DNA from: Chloroflexota bacterium
Lineage (GTDB): Bacteria > Chloroflexota > Dormibacteria > Dormibacterales > Dormibacteraceae
DNA: 61,565 nt
Direction: 5' to 3'
NCBI GenBank assembly: GCA_005889135.1
Contig: VBEK01000121.1
Coordinates: 1 to 61,565 of the forward strand
Positions 39,998-47,770 of the stretch are shown here, one piece after another. Under the pieces are notes generated by a model. That model saw nothing but the letters and a program-made list of their open reading frames with translations. It was not told where the DNA came from and searched no databases. The translations under genes were made by a program, and so were the position numbers. How positions within the stretch are numbered: position 1 is the stretch's first letter; every line of letters starts with the position of its first letter.

Positions 39998-40118
39998 CCG
40001 GCCTATCATCGGCTAAATGCCAAGGGCTTCGGCGATGGTGCCAGCGACGAGAGATTTGGGTATCCAGGCGGCCCGGATGCTAGGCGCCGTCGAGCACGCG
40101 AGGGAGCGCATCACGTAG

Positions 40119-41195
40119 ATGCGTGACCGAGCGCGCACAGACGGCAACGACGCAGACGGGCTGCATGGGACCCAAAGATCCGTCGATGGTCACCAGCGAC
40201 GAAGCCGTCGCCTTCTGGACTCATATGGCCGTGTCGCGGACGACCTTCGGATCTCGGTCACCGACCGGTGCAACTTCCGCTGCATCTACTGCATGCCCGC
40301 CGAGGGCCTGAAGTGGCTGAAGCGGGAGGACATCCTCCGCTACGAGGAGATCGTGCGCCTGGCGCGGATCTTCGTCGAGCGCTACGGCGTGCGCACGATC
40401 CGGATCACCGGCGGGGAGCCGCTGGTGCGGGTCAAGCTCGAGGAGCTCGTCGGGATGATCAACTCGATCGATCCGACGCTCGACATCACGATGACCACCA
40501 ACGGCGTGCTGCTGCGGCAGAAGGCGCAGGCGCTCAAGGACGCAGGCCTTAAGCGCATCAACATCTCGCTCGACACGCTGCACATGGACCGGTTCCACGA
40601 GATGGCGCGCAGCGACGCGTTCGACCGCGTGATGGACGGCATCACCGCGGCGCGCGAGGCGGGCCTGTGGCCGATCAAGCTGAACATGGTCGTGATGAAG
40701 GGCCACAACGACGACGAGGTCGTCGACTTCGCGCGTCTGGCCCACAGCGAGGGTTATGAAGTCCGGTTCATCGAGTTCATGCCCCTCGACGGCGACAACA
40801 TCTGGACCAACGAGCAGGTCGTCCCGAGCCGCCGGATCATGGAGCAGATCGAGGACCAGTTCCCGCTGGTGCCCTTCGACGAAAGTCGCCCCGGGCCCGC
40901 GACTCGCTACACGTTCGCCGACGGCGCGCCCGGCGGGATCGGCTTCATCTCCTCGGTGAGCCAGGCCTTCTGCACCGCGTGCAACCGCGTCCGCCTGACG
41001 GCGGAGGGTGGCCTGCGCACCTGCCTGTTCTCGCTGCAGGAGACGCCCCTGCGCGACCTGATGCGCTCGGGCGTCTCGGACGACCACCTCGGGTCGGTGA
41101 TCGAGACCGCGATCTGGCGCAAAGAGGAAGGACACCTGATCAACAAGCCGGGTTTCATCAAGCCGGCGAAGTCGATGTCCCAGATCGGGGGCTGA
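40119..41195 (+). CDS. moaA: GTP 3',8-cyclase MoaA
   Basis: Radical-SAM enzyme catalysing the first step of molybdenum cofactor synthesis (with MoaC, not in this window). The 358 residues have the N-terminal cluster motif CNFRCIYC (CxxxCxxC), the GGEP motif ITGGEPLVR and the C-terminal [4Fe-4S] site in CTACNRVRL...GGLRTC. The sequence ends GG, the conserved C-terminal tail that inserts into the active site. The first 35 residues are arginine-rich and not conserved in the family, whose usual beginning is DSYGRVADDLRISVTDRC; the true start may be a little later, but no other ATG, GTG or TTG exists in frame. Confidence 0.94.
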   Translation: MRDRARTDGNDADGLHGTQRSVDGHQRRSRRLLDSYGRVADDLRISVTDRCNFRCIYCMPAEGLKWLKREDILRYEEIVRLARIFVERYGVRTIRITGGEPLVRVKLEELVGMINSIDPTLDITMTTNGVLLRQKAQALKDAGLKRINISLDTLHMDRFHEMARSDAFDRVMDGITAAREAGLWPIKLNMVVMKGHNDDEVVDFARLAHSEGYEVRFIEFMPLDGDNIWTNEQVVPSRRIMEQIEDQFPLVPFDESRPGPATRYTFADGAPGGIGFISSVSQAFCTACNRVRLTAEGGLRTCLFSLQETPLRDLMRSGVSDDHLGSVIETAIWRKEEGHLINKPGFIKPAKSMSQIGG

Positions 41196-41206
41196 CCCGA
41201 ACCCCG

Positions 41207-41306
41207 GATAGTCGCGACTAACGAGGGTTTTCGGTCTGGCCCGAGCGCGATAGTCGCGACTAACACGGGCATTCGGTCGCCAATACGCTCGATAGTCGCG
41301 ACTAAC
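41207..41306 (+). repeat. 42-bp-period palindromic repeat, cluster 3 (three units)
   Basis: GATAGTCGCGACTA begins at 41207, 41249 and 41291, exactly 42 bp apart; all three continue AAC. Inter-core sequences again contain GAGGG-TTT and CGGGCATT-like stretches. The cluster begins 12 bp after the moaA stop and ends about 45 bp before the xseA start, so it occupies most of this intergenic region. It is the same family as 14160-14259 and 33438-33537. Confidence 0.9.
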
Positions 41307-41340
41307 CGGGGGTTGTCGCGGCCGATCGCCGAGTGGCCTC

Positions 41341-41346
41341 TAAGCT
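41341..41346 (+). promoter_or_regulatory. -10 element of xseA (leaderless)
   Basis: TAAGCT ends 7 nt before GTG 41354. This favours that start over the in-frame GTG at 41333. Confidence 0.5.
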
Positions 41347-41353
41347 AGGCCCC

Positions 41354-42703
41354 GTGCTCAAGCCCGACGAGGCGCCGCGACCCTATACGGTCACCGAGGT
41401 CGCCAACGAGATCCGGCGGCAGCTCAGGCCGCTGACGGCCCTGCTGGTGAAAGGCGAGGTCAGCGGCATGAAGCGCGGCGCCACCGGCCACTACAACTTC
41501 TCGATCGGCGACGGCTACAGCAAGCTCGAGGCCGTGCTGTGGGCGGACGCATCGGCTCGCGTGACGACGCTGCCCGAGGACGGCCAGGTCTTCATCTTCC
41601 GTGGCAAGGTGGACTTCTTCGCCAAGAACGGGCGCGTGAGCTTCGTCGTCGACCAGGTCGAGTTCGACGACGTGGGCAAGCTGCGGGCGCGGCTCGAAGA
41701 GCTGAAGCGCCGCCTCGAGCTCGAGGGCGCCTTCGACCCCAAGCGCAAGCGCCACATCCCGTTCCTGCCGACCAGCGTCGCCCTGCTCACCTCGCCGACC
41801 GGGGCCGTGATCAACGACCTGCAGGAGACGATATGGGACCGCTACCCGAACATGGGCATCGTCGTCTACCCGGTGCAGGTGCAGGGAGGCGGCGCGCCGA
41901 TGAGCGTCGCCCGCGCGCTCCGCCGCTGCAACGCCGAGAAGCTGGCCGACGTCATCGTCCTCGCGCGCGGTGGTGGCAGCTTCGAGGAGATGTACGCCTT
42001 CAACACCGAGCTGGTCGCGCGCGCCATCCTGGACTCGAGGCTGCCGGTCGTGACAGCGCTGGGCCACACGTCCGACCGCACGATCGCCGACCTGGTCGGC
42101 GACGCGGAGTGCCGCACCCCGACCGAGGCCGGCGCGCGGGTCGTGCCGAAGAAAGCAGACCTGCTGTTGCAGCTTCGCGAGAGGCGGCGCAGGCTCGACC
42201 GCGAGATCGGGCAGCGCATCGCCCGCGATGCGGAGAGGCTGGCCACCAAGCGCCAGCGCCTCGTGCAGCTCGTGCCGGCGCTGATCCGCTCCCGCGCGGA
42301 GCGGCTTACCCGCGCGGCGAGCGAGCTGGGCCGGCTGAGCCCCATCGCCCAGGTGACGCGACGAGAGGAGGGCGTGCGCGAGCGGCGCCGCAGGCTCGAG
42401 AGCGCGGCGTCAACCCAGCTCGCGAGAAGCACGAACGCGCTTGCCGCGCGGCGCGCCGAGCAGAGGCTCGAGCGCGCCCTCGCCGAGAGATTCTCCGGCG
42501 CGACCCGCGCCCTCTCCCACCGCCGCGAGCGGCTCATCGCCCTGAGCCCGGATGGGGTGCTGGCGCGTGGCTACAGCATCACCCAGGACGCGGAGAGCGG
42601 CGCCGTCATCCGGTCGGCTTCCGCCACCTCCGCCTCCAGGCGCGTGCGCATCCGCCTCGGCCAGGGCCGCCTCGGAGCGCGCGTCGAGGAGGTCGAGCCA
42701 TGA
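41354..42703 (+). CDS. xseA: Exodeoxyribonuclease VII large subunit
   Basis: Catalytic subunit of ExoVII, which degrades single-stranded DNA. The 449-residue protein has an N-terminal OB fold (YTVTEVANEIRRQLRPL, VKGEVSGMK, HYNFSIGDG) and a catalytic core with ALLTSPTGAVINDLQETIWD, VIVLARGGGSFEEMYAFN and TALGHTSDRTIADLVGD (conserved Asp and His). A long arginine-rich coiled coil ends in ALSPDGVLARGYSIT. GTG 41354 is preferred because TAAGCT precedes it by 7 nt; the in-frame GTG at 41333 is the alternative. xseB follows with an ATGA overlap. Confidence 0.95.
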   Translation: MLKPDEAPRPYTVTEVANEIRRQLRPLTALLVKGEVSGMKRGATGHYNFSIGDGYSKLEAVLWADASARVTTLPEDGQVFIFRGKVDFFAKNGRVSFVVDQVEFDDVGKLRARLEELKRRLELEGAFDPKRKRHIPFLPTSVALLTSPTGAVINDLQETIWDRYPNMGIVVYPVQVQGGGAPMSVARALRRCNAEKLADVIVLARGGGSFEEMYAFNTELVARAILDSRLPVVTALGHTSDRTIADLVGDAECRTPTEAGARVVPKKADLLLQLRERRRRLDREIGQRIARDAERLATKRQRLVQLVPALIRSRAERLTRAASELGRLSPIAQVTRREEGVRERRRRLESAASTQLARSTNALAARRAEQRLERALAERFSGATRALSHRRERLIALSPDGVLARGYSITQDAESGAVIRSASATSASRRVRIRLGQGRLGARVEEVEP

Positions 42704-42900
42704 GTGAGGACCTCACCTACGAGCAGGCGCTGGACAAGCTGGACGAGCAGCTCAAGCTGCTCGAAGACGGCAACCTCTCACTCGAGGACGCGCTGAAGGC
42801 TGTGGACGCGTCCCGCGTCTATCTCAAGATCTGCAACGAGCGCCTCGAGGCCGCGCGCAAAAAGATCGACGTGAGGGCCGAGTCCGAGCCTAGCGAGTAG
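42700..42900 (+). CDS. xseB: Exodeoxyribonuclease VII small subunit
   Basis: A 66-residue helical-hairpin protein that wraps around the XseA coiled coil. The family pattern is LTYEQALDKLDEQLKLLEDG, then NLSLEDALKAVDASRVYLKI, then CNERLEAARKKI. Length is normal. The ATG overlaps the xseA stop (ATGA), so the two are translationally coupled. The last 11 nt overlap the convergent transporter gene. Confidence 0.93.
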   Translation: MSEDLTYEQALDKLDEQLKLLEDGNLSLEDALKAVDASRVYLKICNERLEAARKKIDVRAESEPSE

Positions 42901-45805
42901 CCGGCTCCGGGTCGGTCTCGAGCTTCTCGTCCATCGCGCGCAGGCGCCGGCTCAGGTTCCTGATGAACTCCAGGAGCACTTCGGGGTGCTCGTGGACGAT
43001 GGCCTGCAGCCGGTCACGCCGCAGTACGCGCACCGTCGTGTCGGTCACCGCCTGTGCGCTCGCCGACCGCGGCTCCTCGTCGAAGACTGACATCTCGCCG
43101 ACAACGCCCCCAACTCCGTGGCGGGCGAGGGTGACCTCGCGGCCGGCGTGGTCGAGGTGGATGCGGATCTCGCCCTCGACCACCACGTAGAGCTCGCCGC
43201 CGACGTCGCCTCTCCGGAAGAGCGGCTCGCCCCTGGCGTAGTGCCTCGTGACCATCATCCTGTCGACGCTGGCAAGCTGCTCCAGCGTCAGCGTGTTGAA
43301 GAGCGGAACCTGCTTCAGCGCGATCAGCTCTTTCATGTGCTCATCCAGTCCGTGCGCCGCAGCGGCCGATGTGTCGCGGACCCACCTGTCGGAGTGCTTC
43401 GCCAGCGCTTCGAAGTCGGCCTGGGTCAGCGGCCGCGCGAGCAGGGGGTCGAACTCTTCCGGTTGGAGCAGGCGGGCCAACGGTCCGGCGAGCCAGCTCG
43501 GGCCGAAGTTTAACAACGTCTCCAGCGCCTCCACCCTCGCTTGCGCATGGACCGAGGCAAGGCCGCGCTCGACGGTCGCGAAGCCGCGTTTGCCGTGCAG
43601 CGCCCGCATGGCGGTGAGGCCCGACTCCGCCGCGCTGTGGACGTAATCGTCGAGCCCGATGCGCAGGAGCGCGTAGCCGGGGGAGGCGTCCCCATCGGAA
43701 CGCCGGAGCGTCGCCTGCACCCTGGCCGAGAGCCGGGCCACCTCTGCCGCCTGCGCCAGGTGCTCCTCGAGATGCTCACGCACTCGCCGATACAGGTCGG
43801 GGCGGCCGCTGCGCACGAGCGCATCGACGACCGCGACCGACGTCGCATCGTGGGCCGGCAGCAGCGGAAGCGTCAGCGTAAGCGCGTCCGGAGCCTGCAC
43901 GGCCATCGCCTCCGCCGCGGCCAGGCGGACGTCGTGGTCCCGGCTGGACAGCCCGTGGGCGAGCGCTTCGGCGAACTCCTGGGCATGGTCGGCGGGAGGC
44001 GTCCACCGGATCGCCTGCCTCAGCGCCTCGCGCCGCACCTGGACTGCGCGGTCGCGCAGGCAGGCGATGAACGGCTCCGCGGCCCCGGGCACGTCGCCTT
44101 TCATGCGGGCGAAGCTGCGGATGGCCTCCAGGCGGACCCGCGAGTCGCGGTCCCGCATGCCGGCCGCGATCGCGTCCCGGTCGCCGATGAACGCCGCCGC
44201 CCATACCGTGGCGGCGCGGTGCTCGGGGTCGCTCGCGGCCCGGAGCTCCTCCAGGACGGCGGCGGCGCCCGGCCAGGGCTGGCTCCCACCCATCCCGGCC
44301 ACTGCCGCGGCCGCCCGCACCCAGGGATCGTCGCCGGCCGCGGCCTGCTCCAGCTGCGGCTCGGCGATCGCGTCCGCCGGCGCCATCTGGAGGGCGAGCC
44401 GGCGGACCACCGGATCGGACGACGCGAGCAGCTCGGGGAGCATCGCCGTGAACGCCTCGGGGGACAACCGGGCCAGCGCGGCGGCCGCGAACTCGCGCGC
44501 CCGGCGCTCCGAACCACGGATGAAGTCCTGCAGCTCCGCCACCTGCGCCGGCGTCGGCCGGCCGATGGCCTGCTGGTAGTCGGCGAGGCTCAGCGCGTGA
44601 GTGCGCAGCCGGGCGTAGATGGCGTCGAGGTAGAGGCTGCGCAGCCAGGCAGCGGCCGCCAGGAAGCCGATGCCCACGAGGATGCCGAGCATCGCGAGCA
44701 CCTGCACGCTGGCGATGATCACCTGCTGCAGCAGCAGGAGCGCGGCTCCGCTGATGAGCGCTCCACCGGGAAGGACCAGGTTGTTGAGGAGCAGCTGGAG
44801 CTTCGGCGTGACCTGCGCCGGCAGCGCGCCGCCGAGCACGTTCTGGGCCGGATCATCGAGTCCGGTCTGCAGGCCGTTGCGGACGATGAACAGGAAGAGC
44901 GAGGTGGCCAGGATCGGGTTGACAGTGACGAGCGTGAAGCCGATCACGGTGAAGATCGGCAGCGCCAGGATCGCGTTCTTCACACCGAGCCGGTTCAGCA
45001 CCCACGGCGCCACGAAAAGACTGATCCCCAGCTGGACCACGTAGCTGAGGAGCCACGCGTTGCCGATCAGGATCGTCAGCTCCTGCAGGTTGTTGTGCGT
45101 GGCGGCGACCCAGATGACCGCGACCACGTAATCGCCGATCCTGCCCACGACCTGGAGCAGGAGGGCGAGCAGGACGACCGCGAGCACGAGCCGGCTGCCC
45201 GCGGCGTGTTCGAGCGCGCGGAGAATGGTCGCAAGCCGGCCCTGGCGCCCGAGCTCGACCTCGTGGCTCACCAGGAGCTGGTCCTCTTCGTCGATCAGCG
45301 CCGGGCGGAAGAGGGTGCGCTCGAGGCCGATCGACATGTACGCGCCCGCGAGCGCGCCGACGGCCCAGAAGATGATCAGGGGCTCGGTCGCGTACAGCGC
45401 CACCAGCGTGGTGGTGACGCCGGACAGGATGTAGCCCACGCTCGAGCCGGCGGCGATGACCGGGAATATGCGCTTGCCCTCGAGCACATTGAAGTGCTGC
45501 GTGACGAAGCTCCAGAAGTGGAGCATCACCAGCTCGAACGCCACCGAGTAGACGACGTACGCGGCGAAGGCCACGGTCGAGTCCTCGTGGACCATGTAGG
45601 CGACGAAGACGCAGACCGCGGCCGCCGCATTGGCGACGAGGTTGATGCGAAAGGCGCGCCCGAGGCCGAACCGCCGGGTCAGCGCGCCCTGGAGCGCGTC
45701 CATGGGCCAGACCGCGAGGGCGAGGACGACGAAGAAGACCGGGTAGGCGTGCGGCCCCGCCTTGTTCAAGAACACCGATTGGGCGGCGCTGAAGGCCGTG
45801 TACAT
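42890..45805 (-). CDS. NTT-like transporter fused to HEAT repeats and a cyclic-nucleotide-binding domain
   Basis: A protein of at least 971 residues. Residues 1-400 form about 11 transmembrane helices of the ATP/ADP-translocase (NTT)-like MFS type (GRAFRINLVANAAAAVCVFV, GSSVGYILSG, LGVKNAILALPIFTVIGF). Residues 420-820 are alanine-rich helical HEAT repeats, many with VRRLALxxA-like units. Residues 826-960 are a cNMP-binding domain with the phosphate cassette VGEMSVFDEEPRSAS; Glu and Arg are both conserved. The frame extends upstream of ATG 45805 through a further hydrophobic helix (VAGFAIVIGWA) without any ATG, GTG or TTG, so the N-terminus is uncertain. Transport activity is inference. Confidence 0.8.
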   Translation of the reverse strand: MYTAFSAAQSVFLNKAGPHAYPVFFVVLALAVWPMDALQGALTRRFGLGRAFRINLVANAAAAVCVFVAYMVHEDSTVAFAAYVVYSVAFELVMLHFWSFVTQHFNVLEGKRIFPVIAAGSSVGYILSGVTTTLVALYATEPLIIFWAVGALAGAYMSIGLERTLFRPALIDEEDQLLVSHEVELGRQGRLATILRALEHAAGSRLVLAVVLLALLLQVVGRIGDYVVAVIWVAATHNNLQELTILIGNAWLLSYVVQLGISLFVAPWVLNRLGVKNAILALPIFTVIGFTLVTVNPILATSLFLFIVRNGLQTGLDDPAQNVLGGALPAQVTPKLQLLLNNLVLPGGALISGAALLLLQQVIIASVQVLAMLGILVGIGFLAAAAWLRSLYLDAIYARLRTHALSLADYQQAIGRPTPAQVAELQDFIRGSERRAREFAAAALARLSPEAFTAMLPELLASSDPVVRRLALQMAPADAIAEPQLEQAAAGDDPWVRAAAAVAGMGGSQPWPGAAAVLEELRAASDPEHRAATVWAAAFIGDRDAIAAGMRDRDSRVRLEAIRSFARMKGDVPGAAEPFIACLRDRAVQVRREALRQAIRWTPPADHAQEFAEALAHGLSSRDHDVRLAAAEAMAVQAPDALTLTLPLLPAHDATSVAVVDALVRSGRPDLYRRVREHLEEHLAQAAEVARLSARVQATLRRSDGDASPGYALLRIGLDDYVHSAAESGLTAMRALHGKRGFATVERGLASVHAQARVEALETLLNFGPSWLAGPLARLLQPEEFDPLLARPLTQADFEALAKHSDRWVRDTSAAAAHGLDEHMKELIALKQVPLFNTLTLEQLASVDRMMVTRHYARGEPLFRRGDVGGELYVVVEGEIRIHLDHAGREVTLARHGVGGVVGEMSVFDEEPRSASAQAVTDTTVRVLRRDRLQAIVHEHPEVLLEFIRNLSRRLRAMDEKLETDPEPATR

Positions 45806-45926
45806 CGCCCAGCCGATGACGATGGCGAAGCCGGCGACCTGGAGCGTACGCCGGAGCTCGGTGCGGCGGACGTGCAGGATCCGGGCGAGCAGAGGCGTCG
45901 CTACCTCGCGTTGGATTGGCGCGGCT

Positions 45927-46835
45927 CTAGGTCTGCTGGACGCTGGCGATCCTCTGCAGCGCGGCGATGCGCTCGGCGATCGGCGGGTGGGTGTCGAACA
46001 GGTGGCTGAAGAAGCTGCCGTGGTGCTCTTCGGGGTTGTCGATCATCATCGCCGCGACCGCGTGGTTGAAACGCTGGGGCGGCTTGTCGTTCTGGGCGAT
46101 CTTTTCCAGCGCACTGATCAGCGCGGTGGGGTTGCGGGTGAGCTCGACCCCGCTCACGTCGGCGAGCGACTCGCGCTGGCGCGACAGCGCGAGCTGCATC
46201 AACGGGCCGACGATGAAAGCGATCAGCGTGAAGATCAGCCCGATCGCGATCACGACCAGGGCGACCTGTCCGCTGTTCCGCCCGCTGAAGCGCATGCGGC
46301 CGACGCTGTTCCAGAAGCCGCTGGCGATCAAGGCCGCCATCCCGATCATCGTCGTCACGACCAGCAAGAGGCGGACGTCGAAGTTCTTGACGTGGCTCAT
46401 CTCGTGGGCGAGCACGGCCTCGAGCTCTTCGCGGTCCATCATCTGCAGGAGCCCGGTGGTGACCGTCACCGCCGCGTGGTTCGGATCCCGGCCGGTCGCG
46501 AAGGCGTTCGGGCTCGCGTCTTCGATGACGTAAACCTTGGGCAGCGGAAGCCCGTCGCCGATGGCCAGAGCCTGGACGATGTTGTGGAGCTGCTGGTACT
46601 GCCGCGGGTCGGCCTCGCGAGCGCCCATGGCGCTGAGCACGGTGGCGGAGCCGAGGTAGTAGGCGTAAAGGGCGGCCGCCACCCCTAGCAACCCGAGCAC
46701 GATCGCTCCCACGATGGCGCCGCCCTGGCCCGAGGCGATCAGTCCGATGATCAGCCCCGCCGCGAGCCACACGGCCAGGAACCCGACGATGACGATGACG
46801 CTGTTGCGCTTGTTCCGCGCGATCTGGTGATACAT
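45927..46835 (-). CDS. htpX: Membrane zinc metalloprotease HtpX
   Basis: M48B protease of the inner membrane that degrades damaged membrane proteins. The 302 residues have two N-terminal helices (NSVIVIVGFLAVWLAAGLII, AIVGAIVLGLLGVAAALYAY), the NAFATGRDPNHAAV segment, the HEMSH zinc motif in LEAVLAHEMSHVKNFD, two further helices and the third-ligand region SRQRESLADVSG (Glu of ESLAD). ATG 46835 gives the family start YHQIARNKRNS and shares one base with the stop of the glycosyltransferase (TGATG). Transcript order is glycosyltransferase, htpX, transporter. Confidence 0.94.
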   Translation of the reverse strand: MYHQIARNKRNSVIVIVGFLAVWLAAGLIIGLIASGQGGAIVGAIVLGLLGVAAALYAYYLGSATVLSAMGAREADPRQYQQLHNIVQALAIGDGLPLPKVYVIEDASPNAFATGRDPNHAAVTVTTGLLQMMDREELEAVLAHEMSHVKNFDVRLLLVVTTMIGMAALIASGFWNSVGRMRFSGRNSGQVALVVIAIGLIFTLIAFIVGPLMQLALSRQRESLADVSGVELTRNPTALISALEKIAQNDKPPQRFNHAVAAMMIDNPEEHHGSFFSHLFDTHPPIAERIAALQRIASVQQT

Positions 46836-47755
46836 CAGCTCACCTGGCGGCGGCCGCGACCGAGCGATGCCCCAACGCGCTCGGCGACGTAGCGGCCCCA
46901 GATCTGCGCCCAGACGAGGCCGTTGCTGAAGGCGGAAACGTCCTCGGAGTGGTGCTTGAAGTGGTAGGTCCACATCGCCCGGTGCCGCTCGTACGAGAGC
47001 TGACGCGCGCTGTCGCCGGAGGCCGGCTTGATGTTGTGCGCGGCGGTCGCCGACGGCAGGTAGAAGATCTTCCAGCCGCCAAGCTTCAGCCGGTAGCAGA
47101 GGTCGAGGTCTTCGCCGAACATGAAGTAGCGAGGATCGAAGAAGCCCACACGGTCGAGCGCCGAGCGGCGGAGCATCAGGCAGGCGGCCGTGCCCGCGTC
47201 CATCTCGTGCACGTCGTCCTCGGCGATGTGGCCCATGTTGTGGCGACCGAACCGCTTGCTCTTGGGGAAGAGCCTGCTCAGTCCGACCGTCTGATAGAAG
47301 AGCGTGCTCGGAACCGGAAAAGAGCGCCGCGCGTCCGGGTCGATCTTCCCGTCAGGCAGCAAGAGCCTCGGGCCCACGGCGCCGGCGTCGGGTCGCGTCA
47401 GGAGGAGATCGGCCAGGCGGCCCACGCACTGCGAGTCGAGGGTCACGTCGGGGCTGAGCAGGAGCACGAACCTCCCCTGGCACCGCTCGAGCCCGACGTT
47501 GGCGGCGCGGCCGTAGCCGAGGTTTTTCGACTGCACGAGCACGGTGGCCTGCGGAAACTCGTCGGCGACCGCGGCCGGGGAACCGTCGGAGGAATCGTTG
47601 TCGACCACGACCGCCTCGACCGGGACGTCGGCGCTCGCGAAGAACGTCTTCAGGCACCGCAGGAGCTCGTCCTTGGTGTTGCGGCTGACGACGAGGGCCG
47701 AGACGACCGGCTTTCCAGGTTCGGGCACGGGATAGGAATTATCCCGGACAGGCAT
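46835..47755 (-). CDS. Family 2 glycosyltransferase (rhamnosyltransferase-like)
   Basis: A 306-residue GT-A-fold transferase that uses a nucleotide-sugar donor to build surface polysaccharide. Motifs: SALVVSRNTKDELLRCL at the N-terminus, the donor-site VVVDNDSSDGSP, the DxD-equivalent LLLSPDVTLDS and the acceptor-side FFDPRYFMFGEDLDLCYR (EDxDL with catalytic Asp), which matches WbbL-type rhamnosyltransferases. ATG 47755 is the longest start; GTG 47728, 9 nt after GATAAT, would give a leaderless start at VPEPGKPVV. It is divergent from a flippase gene only 15 bp away, so the two share promoter DNA and probably a pathway. Confidence 0.9.
   Translation of the reverse strand: MPVRDNSYPVPEPGKPVVSALVVSRNTKDELLRCLKTFFASADVPVEAVVVDNDSSDGSPAAVADEFPQATVLVQSKNLGYGRAANVGLERCQGRFVLLLSPDVTLDSQCVGRLADLLLTRPDAGAVGPRLLLPDGKIDPDARRSFPVPSTLFYQTVGLSRLFPKSKRFGRHNMGHIAEDDVHEMDAGTAACLMLRRSALDRVGFFDPRYFMFGEDLDLCYRLKLGGWKIFYLPSATAAHNIKPASGDSARQLSYERHRAMWTYHFKHHSEDVSAFSNGLVWAQIWGRYVAERVGASLGRGRRQVS
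47728..47746. promoter_or_regulatory. Inverted repeat overlapping the glycosyltransferase -10 element
   Basis: CGGGATA-GGAAT-TATCCCG has perfect 7-bp arms. It contains GATAAT (minus, 47738-47743), a -10 element 9 nt before GTG 47728, and lies about 10 bp from the divergent flippase promoter. A bound regulator could control both genes. Confidence 0.4.
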
Positions 47756-47756
47756 C

Positions 47757-47762
47757 TACAAT
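47757..47762 (+). promoter_or_regulatory. -10 element of the flippase gene (leaderless)
   Basis: TACAAT ends 8 nt before GTG 47771, with no Shine-Dalgarno between them. Confidence 0.55.
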
Positions 47763-47770
47763 CCCCGGAC

